DNA of 64,000 nucleotides from 'Nostoc azollae' 0708. Its GTDB lineage: Bacteria > Cyanobacteriota > Cyanobacteriia > Cyanobacteriales > Nostocaceae. The notes beneath the pieces are model-generated. The model was not told where the DNA came from and did no database searches. It saw only the letters and a list, made by a program, of their open reading frames with translations. The translations under genes were made by a program, and so were the position numbers. Below, piece after piece: positions 55,546 through 64,000 of this stretch. How positions within the stretch are numbered: the stretch's first letter is position 1; each line of letters begins with the position of its first letter. Location: contig NC_014248.1 in NCBI RefSeq assembly GCF_000196515.1, forward strand, positions 2,783,001 to 2,847,000. The letters run 5' to 3'.

Positions 55546-57765
55546 CCCACCTTCCGCACCATAACTGTCGCAGATAGTAGTACACAATAACTAAAGCTCC
55601 TGCAAGGAAGAAAAGGCTTAATAAGAATAAGTATCATGAAAATGGCAATAGACTGAGAGAATAAAGTTTTGTAAAGAAGATAAAAGAAAAGAAAATTTAA
55701 TGATTTAAAAATCAAATTAGAACAGAAGAAGAAATGACTTAATCACAACAGGAGTTGTGGATAATTCTGTTGTGAAATCAAAGCTTCAAAAAATGGAAAT
55801 TCAAAACCTAGACCATTTAGGCATAGTAGCAGGAATAATAGACGCCATAGGAGTAGTAGAAATAATCCTTGAAATTGGAGAGAAAGTAAGTCCGGGTCAT
55901 GTAGTAAGAGCCATGATAATCAACGGGTTAGGATTTGTATAAAAACCCTTATATATGTTTCCCCAATATTTTGAAACAATCGCCTGTGAGTATCTAATAG
56001 GACCAGGAGTAAAACCAGAATATCTCAAGGACGATAAACTGGGGAGAGTCATGGATGAACTATTTATAAAAGGATTGGATAGAATATTTTTTATTGTCGC
56101 CTTAAAAGCAGCCCAAAAATTTGGAGTATCCCTATGAGCAGGGGAGCTAGACTCATCATAAATGCACATACATTTGCAATATAATACCAGCTTACCAGAA
56201 GTAATATTTGAGAGTCAAAAAGTAGGAAATAATCAAGAAATAGAAGAATTAGCAGTAAAATCACCAAAAGAAATAACCATCACCTACGGTTATTCTGGTC
56301 ACCATAGAGCGGAGTTAAAACAGTCCATCATAGAAATGATATGTTCAGGAGATGGAGACATACCAATATATATTTTTAAAACTAGCATCGGGAAACCAAG
56401 CAGATTCATCATGCTTTGGTAAAATAGCAGTAGAGTACCAAAAACAATTAAAAGTTAACAGTCTCATAGTAGTAGACTGGGCCTTATATACAGAATCCAA
56501 TCTGAAAATGATGTCAGATTTAAGCTGGTTATGTCCAGTGCCATTAAGCGTACAATCAGCACAATGATGAATATCAACATTACCAGAACCAGAATTTGTT
56601 GATAGTAACTTACCCGGATATAAACTAGCTTCAAAAACAGTAAATTATCCAGGAATAGAACAAAGATGGTTAGTAGTGCAAAGTCAAGAAAGAAGAGAAT
56701 CAGACCTGGGTAAACTCTCACAAAAAATTACCAAGGCACAATCAAAAGCTGTGCAAGATTTCAAAAAGTTATCACCAGAAAAATTTGCTTGTGAAGCTGA
56801 TGCTATCAAGGGGTTATCTAAACTATTACAACAATTCAAATATCACCAAATTAACCAGAGTAAAGTTACTCAAATCAAATCTAAGAGAAAAGATAGTTCA
56901 GGAGAGATATCCTATGAAATATCAGCTACATTCTCCCAGAATGAAAGTAAAATTAATACAGAATTTCTGAGGGCAGGGCCTTTTATTATTGCTACAAACC
57001 TTTTGGATTCAAATGAACTTACCCATGACTCCATCTTGAGTGAATATAAAGCTCAATGTAAATAAAGCTCAACAGTCTTGCGAGAGAGGGTTTGCTTTTG
57101 TCAAAGACCCATTATTTTTTGCAGACAGTATTTTCCTAAAAAGTCCAGAGAGAATAGAGTCCCTGGGAATAATTATTGGTTTATGTATGCTGGTTTATAC
57201 TTTAGGGCAACGACAAATTAGAACCCCTTTGAGAGAGTCTAAATCAACAGTTGAAAATCAATTGGGCAAACCAACTGACTGCCCCACTTTACGCTGGATT
57301 TTTCCATGCTTTCAGTCTATTCATTTAGTTACACTTAACCAATAAAAACACATCTATAACTGGACTCAAGAGAGAGATTTCATTGTGAATCTTTTACCAT
57401 AGCATTGTTTTGCATCCTATCAATTAGTTACCTAGTTTTTCTCTCTATTAATTTAATTTCTATCAGAAAATAACCTAATCTCTTTGATTTATAGCTCTAT
57501 TTTACTATGTGCGGAATTTCTTTTTTTACTTCAATCTATTATTCCAAGTTATGATTTATCTCTTGAATATCTTCATTTATCTGTTGACTGCTCTGGGCGG
57601 TGTTCTTTCTTATTGCTCCTTATTGAGAATAGCTTTTGATGGTATTTTTGGTGCTTTACTGTTTCTCCAATGCCTTTTTTCACTGCATATGTTTGTTTTT
57701 ATGCTCCCTTGGATTTTTTCTCTCCGTAATTTCTCTCTGTGGCAGTTTAGGGTGCGGAATGTGGG
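55546..57765 (+). mobile_element. IS1634-family insertion sequence, 2,220 bp, with 6-bp target duplication
   Basis: The ends are CCCACCTTCCGCACC (55546-55560) and its complement GGTGCGGAATGTGGG (57751-57765), with 14 of 15 bases matching. The element is bordered on both sides by TTAAAT (55540-55545 and 57766-57771), a direct target duplication. A degenerate transposase gene lies inside. An additional end-like GTGCGGAAT at about 57509 lies within. Confidence 0.9.
55793..57435 (+). pseudogene. IS1634-family transposase (DUF4277 N-terminus), pseudogene
   Basis: It starts MEIQNLDHLGIVAGIIDAIG (DUF4277), then GHVVRAMIINGLGFV followed by a TAA. Next come MFPQYFETIACEYLIGPGVK, ITITYGYSGHHRAELKQSI, NSLIVVDWALYTESNLKMMS and QRWLVVQSQERRESDLGKLS. 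The end region (ADSIFLKSPERIESLGIIIG, VYTLGQRQIRTPLRES) lies in another frame. Stops or frameshifts occur near 55939, 56137, 56385, 56566 and 57063, so the element is dead although its ends are intact. Confidence 0.85.
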
Positions 57766-58357
57766 TTAAATTCCATAACTTAGGCAAATCTTCAGAAAGA
57801 AAATCAAAACCAATTTCCTGAAGATATTTTTGAAAATTAGAATCTATATGAAAATATGCTTATTGAAGAATATCTACTAGTTTCAATAAGTCATTAATAT
57901 ATTTTCCTGCATGATTAATATTTCCATTAATAAAGCTGAGAGGATTATTAACCTCATGGGTAATACCCCCTAGTAATTGTCCTAAATTAGACATTTTTTC
58001 AGTTTTAATTAATTATGTTTGGGCGATTTTCAATTCTTGTAATGTCTGTTCTAATTCTGAGATTATTACCGCTACGTTCTGTTCTATGTTCTAAATTACT
58101 GTAAGCATCATCAAGAGAATCAGCCATGATGTTAAATATCTTCGCTATTCTCGCTAGTTCATCACTTCCCTGATCATCAACCTTGATTGTTACTCCAGGA
58201 ATTAATCCAGTTTGATTCATGGGATTTAATGCAGGTTATTTATAAATATATTCAGGGATTTGTCCATTAAATAGTTCAAAAATACTGCGGGCAGCAAAAG
58301 CATTAGATTTAGCTTCAAAAATCATTTCTTTTGTATGTTTTTCCACCGCTAAAGTAT

Positions 58358-58813
58358 ATTACAAAATGTAAATTAGCCTGAAAACCTCTTCACCTTTGCC
58401 TATTGCCCTTTGGGTTCTCCAGCCGCACCCTGTGGGAAGGCGAAGCGCCTACATGGGGGAAACCACGCTACTTGCTTTATGCCGGGAAACCCTTCCACCG
58501 CAGTGGCTCCCCAAGACCGTGGTGGTTCACCTCTTGCCTTGTCATAACGACAATTTTTAACGCCCACTTACTTATTCGTTGAAGCAAAAAATAGGGAATA
58601 GAGCAGAAATAGGGTAGATCTATAGGTAATTTGTTCAACGAGCAAATAGGACTACTATATCAATGGCAATCAGATATAGCAACTGGCAAAGTAGTTGGGA
58701 CATTAACTATAGTCCTAAAGCAAGGCTAACGCTAACCTATCAATATACCGTAGGTATTAATAAAAATCAGAAACAAAAAAATTCTTAACCCTGTTACTTG
58801 TTATTTGATTTTT
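58358..58813. other. Spacer with GC-rich repeat and family C piece
   Basis: About 455 bp. A GC-rich, foldable segment (58420-58545) includes GGAAGGCGAAGCGCC, GGGAAACCCTTCCACC and CCAAGACCGTGGTGG, a repeat style known from Nostoc-like genomes. A diverged family C copy (about 58675-58750) follows. No gene found. Confidence 0.5.
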
Positions 58814-59590
58814 CTAAGATAAACTAACAATTCCTGACCATTGTACTTTTTTCTCCTTTTCCCGACGGTAAGAAAAGAAATGCTCAGGAGTTTGATAAGT
58901 ACAATAGGGTGTGATCGCAATTTGTTCTTCACTAATTCCCAATTGTTCCAACTGTAAAGCATTCACCCGACGTACATCTAAACGCACCTTTCCTGGTTCT
59001 GGATCTGCAAATAAAGGCGAATCAGGTAAACGATGTAAAGCATTAACTATTCTTTCTGAGTCATCATGTGGTATAATAGTCCTTCCAATTTCCGCAGCCA
59101 CTTCCACGGGAACTTGGTAAACTTCTCCGGTTATTGCTGGACCCATTGCAATTCGCAAATTTTCCAGCTTGCTGCCTTGGGACTGCATTCTATTAATAGC
59201 TTGGGGGACAATCTTTGCTGCTGTACCCCGCCACCCTGCGTGTAAAGCTGCTACCTGACCGATTTCAACATCACCAATCAGCACAGGTGTACAATCAGCA
59301 CTGGCTACCCAAATCGCTTGTAAAGGTCGCTCACTAATCAAACCATCTGCCAAAGCCAAATTATCATTACTATTTAGTAAATGCCTATCTACCTCCTGGG
59401 GAGTCAAAACAGTATTGCCATGCACCTGTTTTAAACGATAAGCTAAAGCCTCTGGTTGCAAAACCTTTGTCAACTCGTGCGGTAGACGTGGCCAAAATTG
59501 TTGTGTAAAAAATCCGTGGGGCCAAAGTTCTAAGAGATTACAAGTAAGGTAAGGTAGACCTTCCCAATTGTGCCAATGCCAAGTGTGCAT
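58814..59590 (-). CDS. pgeF: PgeF/YfiH-family (laccase-domain) protein
   Basis: A 258-residue soluble protein with family motifs SADCTPVLI (metal-binding Cys), ALHAGWRGTAAKIV (His ligand) and PYCTYQTPEHFFSYRRE. PgeF corrects L-Ser misincorporated in peptidoglycan in E. coli, and related proteins act as purine nucleoside phosphorylases. Which activity applies here is open. The gene is intact and lies back to back with birA. Confidence 0.9.
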   Translation of the reverse strand: MHTWHWHNWEGLPYLTCNLLELWPHGFFTQQFWPRLPHELTKVLQPEALAYRLKQVHGNTVLTPQEVDRHLLNSNDNLALADGLISERPLQAIWVASADCTPVLIGDVEIGQVAALHAGWRGTAAKIVPQAINRMQSQGSKLENLRIAMGPAITGEVYQVPVEVAAEIGRTIIPHDDSERIVNALHRLPDSPLFADPEPGKVRLDVRRVNALQLEQLGISEEQIAITPYCTYQTPEHFFSYRREKEKKVQWSGIVSLS

Positions 59591-59667
59591 CTTTCACCTA
59601 ACCTCAACAAAAAATTGAAAACCGCCAATCAATGTTAACTTGAATAACCGCATTTAGGGGAACGGCT

Positions 59668-60480
59668 GTGGAATTTGATCAGCAACTCGTGGTAAATGTC
59701 CTCAAAGCAGGGCGAGAATATCCATATTTACCATTTTCTCTACATATTTTTGACAGCTTAACCTCAACTAATCAAACTGCGTGGAATCTACTTAACCAAG
59801 GAAAAAAACCAGGAACTGTCGTTATTGCCACCCAACAAACCGCAGGTAAGGGACAATGGGGAAGACAGTGGTTATCTCCTTCTGGTGGTCTATATCTGTC
59901 GGTGGCCATCACTCCTAAACTAGAAGCTACTGAGAGCTACCAATTAACCTTAGCCAGTGCTTGGGGAATTGCATCACAATTACGAAAGTGTAATGTGAGT
60001 GTAGGGATAAAATGGCCGAATGATTTAGTATTGGATGGCCACAAACTAGGTGGCATTTTAACTGAGACTAAAATCCACAAAGGACAAATTACCCAAGCAG
60101 TGATTGGTGTTGGTATTAACTGGGCTAACCCAGTACCCGAAACCGGCATCAATCTAGAATCGTGGCAAGATTCCCAGCATTTTCAGCCCATTCCTAACTT
60201 AGAAATGCTCACAGCCACAGTTTTACTAGGAATAGAATCCGGTCTAGAGTGTTTGAACATCGAAGGAATAGTCATACTGTTGTCTCGTTATATTGATTTA
60301 CTGATAAACATGGGTGATGAAGTGTATGTGAATAATCTTTTACGAACTGTAGTCGGGGTATCACCCGAAGGAAATCTCCGCTTAAGAATGGCTGGATATG
60401 ATTCGAAGGAACTGATCACACCAGAAATTTCTGTCGAACCAGGTACAATCAGTTTGGGCTACTGTAAATCTTCTGTTTAA
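59668..60480 (+). CDS. birA: Biotin--[acetyl-CoA-carboxylase] ligase
   Basis: A 270-residue monofunctional biotin protein ligase. ATQQTAGKGQWGRQW is the biotinyl-AMP-binding loop, followed by IKWPNDLVLDGHKLGGIL and VIGVGINW, and a C-terminal beta domain (RTVVGVSPEGNLRLRM). The DNA-binding domain of E. coli BirA is absent, as usual in cyanobacteria, so it does not repress biotin genes. The start is GTG at 59668, chosen because AGGGGA lies 8 bp upstream. It is 37 bp ahead of the M23 peptidase gene, so co-transcription is possible. Confidence 0.92.
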   Translation: MEFDQQLVVNVLKAGREYPYLPFSLHIFDSLTSTNQTAWNLLNQGKKPGTVVIATQQTAGKGQWGRQWLSPSGGLYLSVAITPKLEATESYQLTLASAWGIASQLRKCNVSVGIKWPNDLVLDGHKLGGILTETKIHKGQITQAVIGVGINWANPVPETGINLESWQDSQHFQPIPNLEMLTATVLLGIESGLECLNIEGIVILLSRYIDLLINMGDEVYVNNLLRTVVGVSPEGNLRLRMAGYDSKELITPEISVEPGTISLGYCKSSV

Positions 60481-60517
60481 CTTTTTTAGACTTAATTACA
60501 CACAACTGAGAGAACAA

Positions 60518-62107
60518 ATGACGCAGCGCCATAAATCTGCCGATAACCGCTTAGATGATTTGCGGACTCAAGGTTTAATAAAGAGACGCTTTGCGTCTAC
60601 ATTATCAGCACAGAGCCTTGGTTGGTTGAGTAGTGTTAGCCTCCTTAGTGGTGGCCTTGTATTTGCTCAAACGGAATCATCAGTAGATAACATCGTTCCC
60701 ACTATTGAGAATTCCCGGCCAATAGTTGTTAAAGATACAAGGAGAAAAGAGACTGCTGCTGAAGCTACACCATCAGAGCCAGATTTTGCTGAAAGACGAG
60801 TCAGACTCAAAAAGAAACTCCATCAGACACAAGTTTCCCAATCAGCAGAACCAGTCAGAACTTCCAAACCCAAAGTAGAGAATTCTGAACCTAAAGTCAC
60901 GGAGAGAACGTCTGAACCCAAAGTGGAGAATTATGAATCTAAAGTCACGGAGAGAACGTCTGAACCCAAAGTTGAAACTCCGGCTAATTCAGTAGCTGAA
61001 AAACCCTCAGAAGTGGCTCAACCACCGAATAACTCCAACGATACTGGTAGCAGGACAACCGCAGGGAAAAACAAAGATTACAATAACGCCTTAGTTGACC
61101 CTACAGATTACAACAATACTCCAACTGCTAAGTATGAAGCTCCCAGTTCTGTAACAACTACAGAACGTGGTGGTGGTTGTCAAGCAGTTTTCTCACAAAA
61201 AGAAATTGCTGCTGGTGCTTGCGGTAAAAAACCTATTGATGGTCCCCGTGTGGCTGATTCTCCCAAGAAAACAGCACCCACTTGGATTCAAAAAAGCGAA
61301 ACTGCTAGTTTGGAAAAAGCACCCAGATTCGAGAAAGTAGCGGCTGAGTCCAAATCAGCAACTCCCAGTGTGGTTAAGACTGTTGCTAGTGCTGTGAATA
61401 ATAATACCAGTTGGCGTAATACCAACATTGGTTCTAGCAGTCATACAAAAACTGCATACCGCCCTAATCGGTTTATTCCTAATCCCAGCGAATTTTCACC
61501 GACTACAATAGTGAATGGGACACCTATCGCCCCCAGTTTTGGTACTTTACCACCACCAATGGCTGACGATAATGTGGCACCCCGTGTCAGCACTATTTCC
61601 TATGATTTTGCGCTGGCATCGATTTTACCACAAATACCTTATAGTAACACCTTAGGTTACCGTAGCGGGTCGGGAATGATGTTTCCTTTATCTTTTGCTG
61701 CACCCATTACTTCTGTATTTGGTTGGCGGGTTCATCCCATTACTGGGGATAGACGTTTCCACGCTGGTACAGACTTGGGTGCGCCCACAGGGACACCAAT
61801 TTTGGCAGCGGCTAAAGGTCAAGTGGATACTGCTGACTGGATGGGTGGCTATGGTTTAGCAGTAACTATTAATCACAATTCTGCTCAACAAACCCTCTAT
61901 GGTCATATGTCAGAAATCTTTGTCAGTCCTGGTCAGTCGGTAGAACCAGGAACTGTAATTGGCCGAGTCGGCAGCACTGGCAACTCTACAGGCCCTCACC
62001 TGCACTTTGAAGTCCGCCACCTGACCCAAAACGGTTGGGTTGCTGTTGACCCTGGTGTACAACTACAAGCTGGCCTCAGCAACACAAGCAAGATAGGGGT
62101 TAGGTGA
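60518..62107 (+). CDS. M23-family (LytM) peptidase
   Basis: A 529-residue protein with one N-terminal hydrophobic segment (about 32-52) acting as anchor or signal. It continues with a long low-complexity region containing repeats (SEPKVTERTSEPKVENYESK, about 118-160) and a C-terminal LytM endopeptidase domain (about 395-510). The metal ligands are visible in RFHAGTDLGAP (His, Asp) and PHLHFEVRH (HxH), with TLYGHMSE between. It would cut or remodel peptidoglycan cross-links in the periplasm. In filamentous cyanobacteria such enzymes help septum maturation and cell-cell channels (general knowledge). The frame is intact. Confidence 0.9.
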   Translation: MTQRHKSADNRLDDLRTQGLIKRRFASTLSAQSLGWLSSVSLLSGGLVFAQTESSVDNIVPTIENSRPIVVKDTRRKETAAEATPSEPDFAERRVRLKKKLHQTQVSQSAEPVRTSKPKVENSEPKVTERTSEPKVENYESKVTERTSEPKVETPANSVAEKPSEVAQPPNNSNDTGSRTTAGKNKDYNNALVDPTDYNNTPTAKYEAPSSVTTTERGGGCQAVFSQKEIAAGACGKKPIDGPRVADSPKKTAPTWIQKSETASLEKAPRFEKVAAESKSATPSVVKTVASAVNNNTSWRNTNIGSSSHTKTAYRPNRFIPNPSEFSPTTIVNGTPIAPSFGTLPPPMADDNVAPRVSTISYDFALASILPQIPYSNTLGYRSGSGMMFPLSFAAPITSVFGWRVHPITGDRRFHAGTDLGAPTGTPILAAAKGQVDTADWMGGYGLAVTINHNSAQQTLYGHMSEIFVSPGQSVEPGTVIGRVGSTGNSTGPHLHFEVRHLTQNGWVAVDPGVQLQAGLSNTSKIGVR

Positions 62108-62250
62108 CAGGTGACAGGTGACAGGTGATAGTGAAAAAATTAGGGGAGCAGAGGAGATGGGGAGAATAATACTTTCTGCCTTTTGCCTTTTGCCTGTTCC
62201 CTGTTCTCTATTCCCTGTTCCCTGTTCTCTATTCCCTGTTCCCTGTTCTC
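62100..62250. repeat. Heptamer arrays (GGTGACA)n and (GTTCCCT/ATTCCCT/GTTCTCT)n
   Basis: Three to four GGTGACA units begin at the stop of the M23 gene, whose TGA lies in the first unit. A longer mixed array of three related heptamers fills 62190-62250 next to the ribE stop. Confidence 0.9.
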
Positions 62251-62927
62251 TACAAATACCCGTGTTCTGTTAAGAATGCGGGTGTAATTACATCCAATTC
62301 AGCTTGATCTGGATCTTGATTGTGTTGGTTGCGGGGATAAACGAATTTTTCGACATATTTACCCAAGATATCTGCTTCTAAGTTCACCCAACTACCAGGG
62401 ACTAAATGGCTGAGATTTGTCTCGGAGTATGTGAGGGGAATGACTGCTGTTGTAAACTGGGAGTGTTCGTGTTGATATCTGGCTACAGTGAGGCTAATAC
62501 CATTGATGGCGATGCTACCTTTAGGGACGATATAGCGAGCGATCGCATCCGGTGCAGCAAAGGTCATTTCCCAAGAAGTAGCAGTTTGTGATGCTGAGAT
62601 TAATTGACCAATCCCATCTACATGACCCATAACAAAATGGCCGCCGACTTTTCCACCCACTCGCAGCGACGTTTCTAGGTTGACATATCTGGCTTGGATT
62701 TCTTCTCTACCCAAAGTTGTACGACGCTGGGTTTCTGGCGAAGCGGTGGCGATAAAGCCATCTTTTAAAATTTCTTCGACTGTTAAACATACCCCATCTA
62801 CCGCTACACTGTCACCATAAGTTAAATCTTGCATAATTGCATCCGAATGGCTGATAAAATTTATCAGCCAAGAATCCTTCGATAAGGGTTTGATTGTTCC
62901 TAATCCTTGAATTAATCCTGTAAACAC
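62250..62927 (-). CDS. ribE: Riboflavin synthase
   Basis: A 225-residue enzyme with two lumazine-binding repeats (1-97 and 98-200). It starts MFTGLIQGLGTI and carries GDSVAVDGVCLTV and GSIAINGISLTV, plus GHFVMGHVDGIG. It dismutates two 6,7-dimethyl-8-ribityllumazine molecules to riboflavin. The frame is intact and a purine-rich sequence lies just above the ATG on the coding strand. It converges with the M23 gene across a heptamer array. Confidence 0.95.
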   Translation of the reverse strand: MFTGLIQGLGTIKPLSKDSWLINFISHSDAIMQDLTYGDSVAVDGVCLTVEEILKDGFIATASPETQRRTTLGREEIQARYVNLETSLRVGGKVGGHFVMGHVDGIGQLISASQTATSWEMTFAAPDAIARYIVPKGSIAINGISLTVARYQHEHSQFTTAVIPLTYSETNLSHLVPGSWVNLEADILGKYVEKFVYPRNQHNQDPDQAELDVITPAFLTEHGYL

Positions 62928-63506
62928 GGTTTTTCTGCCAAGGTAACTCTATTTATTGCTTAATTTTGGCTGAAATTAACTGAGTAATTACGACCAAAAA
63001 TGTAAAACTTTTGCAGATAATTTATAACCTGTTTTTTTTTGGTAGATGAACAGTCACACATTCGCATCAATCTCAAGGCATACTTGGGTAAGATGCTTAT
63101 TATATTGGGAGAGCAATTTCAGTAGATGATAAAGTTATATGTTCCGCTAAGGTTTGGAGTATAGTCTATGGGGAATAGTCAGCTTTTCTGATTGACACTC
63201 AAAAGTTATTTAGACAGAGCAAAGTGAATCTTTGATCACAAAAGATTCACTATTTACCTAAATATCTTTTGATAAAGCCGAAAAACTTAAAAGTGTCTTT
63301 CTTAACCCCTATTCCCAGTCTTCACCGAAAACTTTTCTATTTAGTGAATTTGACATAATCTGGTGTTCACTACAAGTTCGGAGTTTAATAGAAGCAATTA
63401 TAGAGAAGAAAAGCCCTATGTTTACTTCTGTCCCAAATAAACCTTTTCAAAGGTATTATTTACCACATAGCACTCAAGCGATTAAAGGATTTTTGAGGGT
63501 TAGCCA
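62928..63506. other. Spacer between divergent ribE and DUF151 genes
   Basis: About 580 bp that must hold promoters for both genes. A small hairpin (GTGAATCTTT with AAAGATTCAC, about 63226-63252) lies in the middle. There is no FMN-riboswitch-like fold that I could recognise and no further gene. Confidence 0.5.
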
Positions 63507-64000
63507 ATGATTGAAATGAAAGTCGCTGGTATAGCATTAGATGCCATAACCCGCAGTCCGATTGTACTCCTGAAAGATAGTTCAGATCGTAGGGCTTTAC
63601 CAATTTATATAGGTCAGGAACAAGCGAGAGCTATTATGGGTGCTATGGAGCATCAAAAACCTCCTAGACCTTTAACCCATGACCTGATGGTGAATATCTT
63701 GGAAGCGTGGAATATGACCTTAGAAAAGGTGATTATTCATTCTTTGCAAAAGGATACATTTTACGCAGCTTTGATTGTTCAGCATGGCGAAGTAAAAAAA
63801 GAAATTGATTCTCGTCCTAGTGATGCGATCGCTATTGCTTTGCGTACAAATACCCCTATTTGGGTGATGGAAGAAGTAGTAGCCGATGCCTCTATACCCG
63901 TTGATCGTGATGCTGATGAAGCTGAACAACAAGCCTTCCGCGAATTTATTTCTAATCTTCGTCCTCAAGACTTGATCAAGCGATTTGGTAATGGTGACGG
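63507..64000 (+). CDS. Bifunctional nuclease (DUF151) family protein, 3' end outside window
   Basis: An open frame from ATG 63507 to the window end (164 codons), with GAGGG 13 bp upstream. It starts MIEMKVAGIALDAITRSPIV and shows LPIYIGQEQARAIM, HDLMVNILEAWNM and RPSDAIAIALRTNTPIWV, the pattern of the DUF151 domain. Plant and bacterial members have been reported to have RNase and DNase activity. The remaining C-terminus lies outside the window. It is divergent from ribE. Confidence 0.88.
   Translation, partial: MIEMKVAGIALDAITRSPIVLLKDSSDRRALPIYIGQEQARAIMGAMEHQKPPRPLTHDLMVNILEAWNMTLEKVIIHSLQKDTFYAALIVQHGEVKKEIDSRPSDAIAIALRTNTPIWVMEEVVADASIPVDRDADEAEQQAFREFISNLRPQDLIKRFGNGD

Larger units (their letters stand above)
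54955..58357 (-). pseudogene. HAMP-type sensor histidine kinase, interrupted by an IS1634-type element
   Basis: Reading leftward from about 58357: KHTKEMIFEAKSNAFAARSIF, a TAA near 58239, and the HAMP region (PGVTIKVDDQGSDELARIAK, IMADSLDDAYSNLEH). A frameshift follows, then MSNLGQLLGGITHEVNNPLS with the phosphoacceptor His (near 57955) and DFLSEDLPKLWN. Here the IS interrupts. Beyond it the frame resumes as MKIASERITEIVITLINVYLL, HKGIDSTLVILQHRLKANLN, IEISDDGAGMN and GKGTGLGLSISY (ATP-binding motifs), with stops near 55323, 55295 and 55030. Removing the IS and one 6-bp duplication restores NLMKIASE across the junction. Lesions outside the IS show long decay. Confidence 0.85.

Noticed and set aside
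57509-57769. A hydrophobic 86-codon frame at the right end of the IS1634-type element
   Set aside because: It lies between the transposase remnant and the IS terminus and is open by composition only. No family recognised and it runs into the terminal repeat.
62928-63506. FMN riboswitch upstream of ribE
   Set aside because: The conserved RFN-element sequences are not visible in the spacer, and cyanobacterial ribE usually lacks one.

Overview
This window looks like chromosome from a filamentous, heterocyst-forming cyanobacterium (Nostocales). The sequence evidence is the frequent HIP1 octamer (GCGATCGC), heptanucleotide tandem repeats between genes, genes typical of oxygenic phototrophs (ndhM, DUF3155, DUF3611, DUF2499/DUF3593, a probable CCB factor, an SLH iron-uptake porin), and a small protein resembling a heterocyst-associated regulator. 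About a third of the recognisable genes are broken by nonsense codons, frameshifts, deletions or insertion sequences, while housekeeping genes are intact. That pattern, with decay of the nitrate genes, fits a lineage under genome erosion such as the Azolla symbiont 'Nostoc azollae'. This identification is an inference from memory, not a database match.

Region 1-8.2 kb is the most eroded. A TrpD-like gene, the LysR activator ntcB, the nitrate reductase narB and its maturation factor narM are all pseudogenes. They lie among an intact Tat/lipoprotein Rieske protein, an intact PsiE-like membrane protein, a decayed DUF262/DUF1524 (GmrSD-like) restriction gene and an ISKra4-type transposase tail that abuts truncated narB. 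Region 8.4-14.6 kb carries a possible phospho-signalling/proteolysis neighbourhood: an FHA-PrsW intramembrane protease fusion, an unknown protein, a CHAT-FHA caspase-like protease fusion and a zinc-ribbon PP2C phosphatase.

Region 15-22.6 kb has ndhM, the small heterocyst-type regulator, a dead IS66 element, a gene-free stretch with two rightward terminators, a DUF1400 alpha/beta hydrolase, and a deletion junction that truncated two convergent genes. Region 22.7-36 kb is mostly housekeeping: recJ, a PD-(D/E)XK nuclease, def, ftsX, aat, rpsN, nth, a site-2 protease, serS, DUF3611, a CCB-like factor and DUF3155. Region 36-46.4 kb holds a GAF-like histidine kinase, an SLH protein with a one-domain paralogue, the iron-uptake porin, a Crp-type regulator killed by one nonsense codon, and the phosphate-sensing operon sphR-sphS-phoU.

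Region 46.8-58.4 kb is again eroded. It has two tandem coiled-coil pseudogenes, then intact hisA, DUF3593/DUF2499 and csaB, then a broken PIN gene with a possible partner, an Uma2 gene split by an IS5/IS427-type element, and a histidine kinase split by an IS1634-type element with a 6-bp target duplication. The right end (58.8-64 kb) is intact: pgeF, birA, an M23 peptidase, riboflavin synthase and the start of a bifunctional-nuclease (DUF151) gene. At least three families of short dispersed repeats and many heptamer arrays fill the spacers, and several arrays have extended apparent reading frames. I saw no tRNA, rRNA or CRISPR array.
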